Assembly (NCBI GenBank): GCA_016205965.1
Contig: JACQSM010000101.1
Location: forward strand, 1 to 10,637
DNA: 10,637 nt
Origin: Candidatus Uhrbacteria bacterium
GTDB taxonomy: Bacteria; Patescibacteriota; Patescibacteriia; SG8-24
Direction of reading: 5' to 3'
Below are positions 10,435 to 10,637 of this stretch, piece by piece. The notes under the pieces are model-generated. The model was given only the letters and a program-made list of their open reading frames with translations, made no database searches and was not told the origin of the DNA. Made by a program: the position numbers and the translations under genes. Positions within the stretch are counted from its first letter, which is position 1. The number at the start of each line of letters is the position of its first letter.

Positions 10435-10637
10435 TCTTTTTGCGGGCCATAAAAGTCTCGAGGATGGCGGCGGCGGCGGCGGCATCGCGGTCGAAGTCGC
10501 CTTTTTTGATGCCGGCATCTTTGCGCCGGCGTTCGACCGCGGCCGTGGTCAGACGCTCGTCTTCGATCTCGATCGATAGCTTGGTCGACCGCCGCAACGC
10601 TTCGATGAAAGCCGTGACGGAACGTTCGGTCTCGCCG
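10418..10637 (-). CDS. ruvX: RuvX/YqgF, putative Holliday junction resolvase, 5' end outside the window
   Basis: Only the last 72 codons are in the window; the gene runs off the right edge. They show the family's C-terminal half: a helix ETERSVTAFIEALRR, then IEIEDERLTTAAVERR (22-37 of the visible part) containing the DERLTT signature, and DRDAAAAAAILETF (49-62) with the conserved acidic residue (Asp51) ahead of the alanine-rich helix. RuvX (RNase H fold) is linked to Holliday junction resolution and to pre-16S rRNA processing in E. coli. The tail KKKEGGL is unusual in that its final residues are encoded by the palindromic repeat at 10398-10434, suggesting a shifted stop codon. recO follows in the same direction. 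Confidence 0.93.
   Translation of the reverse strand, partial: GETERSVTAFIEALRRSTKLSIEIEDERLTTAAVERRRKDAGIKKGDFDRDAAAAAAILETFMARKKKEGGL

Overview
The window looks like a chromosomal stretch from an uncultured, GC-rich bacterium, most plausibly a member of the Patescibacteria / Candidate Phyla Radiation (Parcubacteria side). That assignment is inference. It rests on the compact layout of core genes, core genes without Shine-Dalgarno sequences, an aspartyl-tRNA synthetase of only 462 residues, and an unknown 197-residue protein of a kind I associate from memory with Parcubacteria-type genomes. Nothing here is a 16S gene or another decisive marker.

Layout from left to right. Positions 1-166 hold no convincing gene, but the sequence can fold into a branched RNA and ends in a hairpin plus T-run (terminator). 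A 75-residue unknown protein follows on the + strand and meets, at a bidirectional terminator, a leftward block: tRNA-Met(CAT), a single-domain response regulator, an initiator tRNA, a small multi-spanning membrane protein (COG2426-like), a D-Ala-D-Ala carboxypeptidase, scpB, scpA, a YbaK-type editing protein, aspS and asnS. Next come two tiny overlapping + strand ORFs of unknown function, convergent with an accessory-looking pair on the minus strand: a stand-alone SpoT-type HD hydrolase and the 197-residue unknown protein, the latter with its own consensus promoter and a long structured leader. The window closes with recO and the 3' part of ruvX.

Functionally the leftward block is housekeeping. 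It covers charging of tRNA with Asp and Asn plus a probable editing enzyme, initiator and elongator tRNAs with the CAT anticodon, condensin accessory subunits (ScpA/ScpB), peptidoglycan trimming, and recombination repair (RecO, RuvX). The HD protein would act in alarmone turnover if the family assignment holds.

The most distinctive non-coding signal is a family of GC-rich palindromic elements (four copies, at about 4001, 4672, 7863 and 10398). They sit between genes, and in three cases supply or abut the stop codon of the gene they follow. A separate, perfect 25-bp inverted repeat abuts the scpB stop codon. Other points worth a look are an initiator tRNA with C33 and an A1:A72 mismatch, an AspRS lacking the bacterial GAD insertion, and the structured leader of the 197-residue gene. 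I see no defence system, CRISPR array, transposase or integrase in this window.
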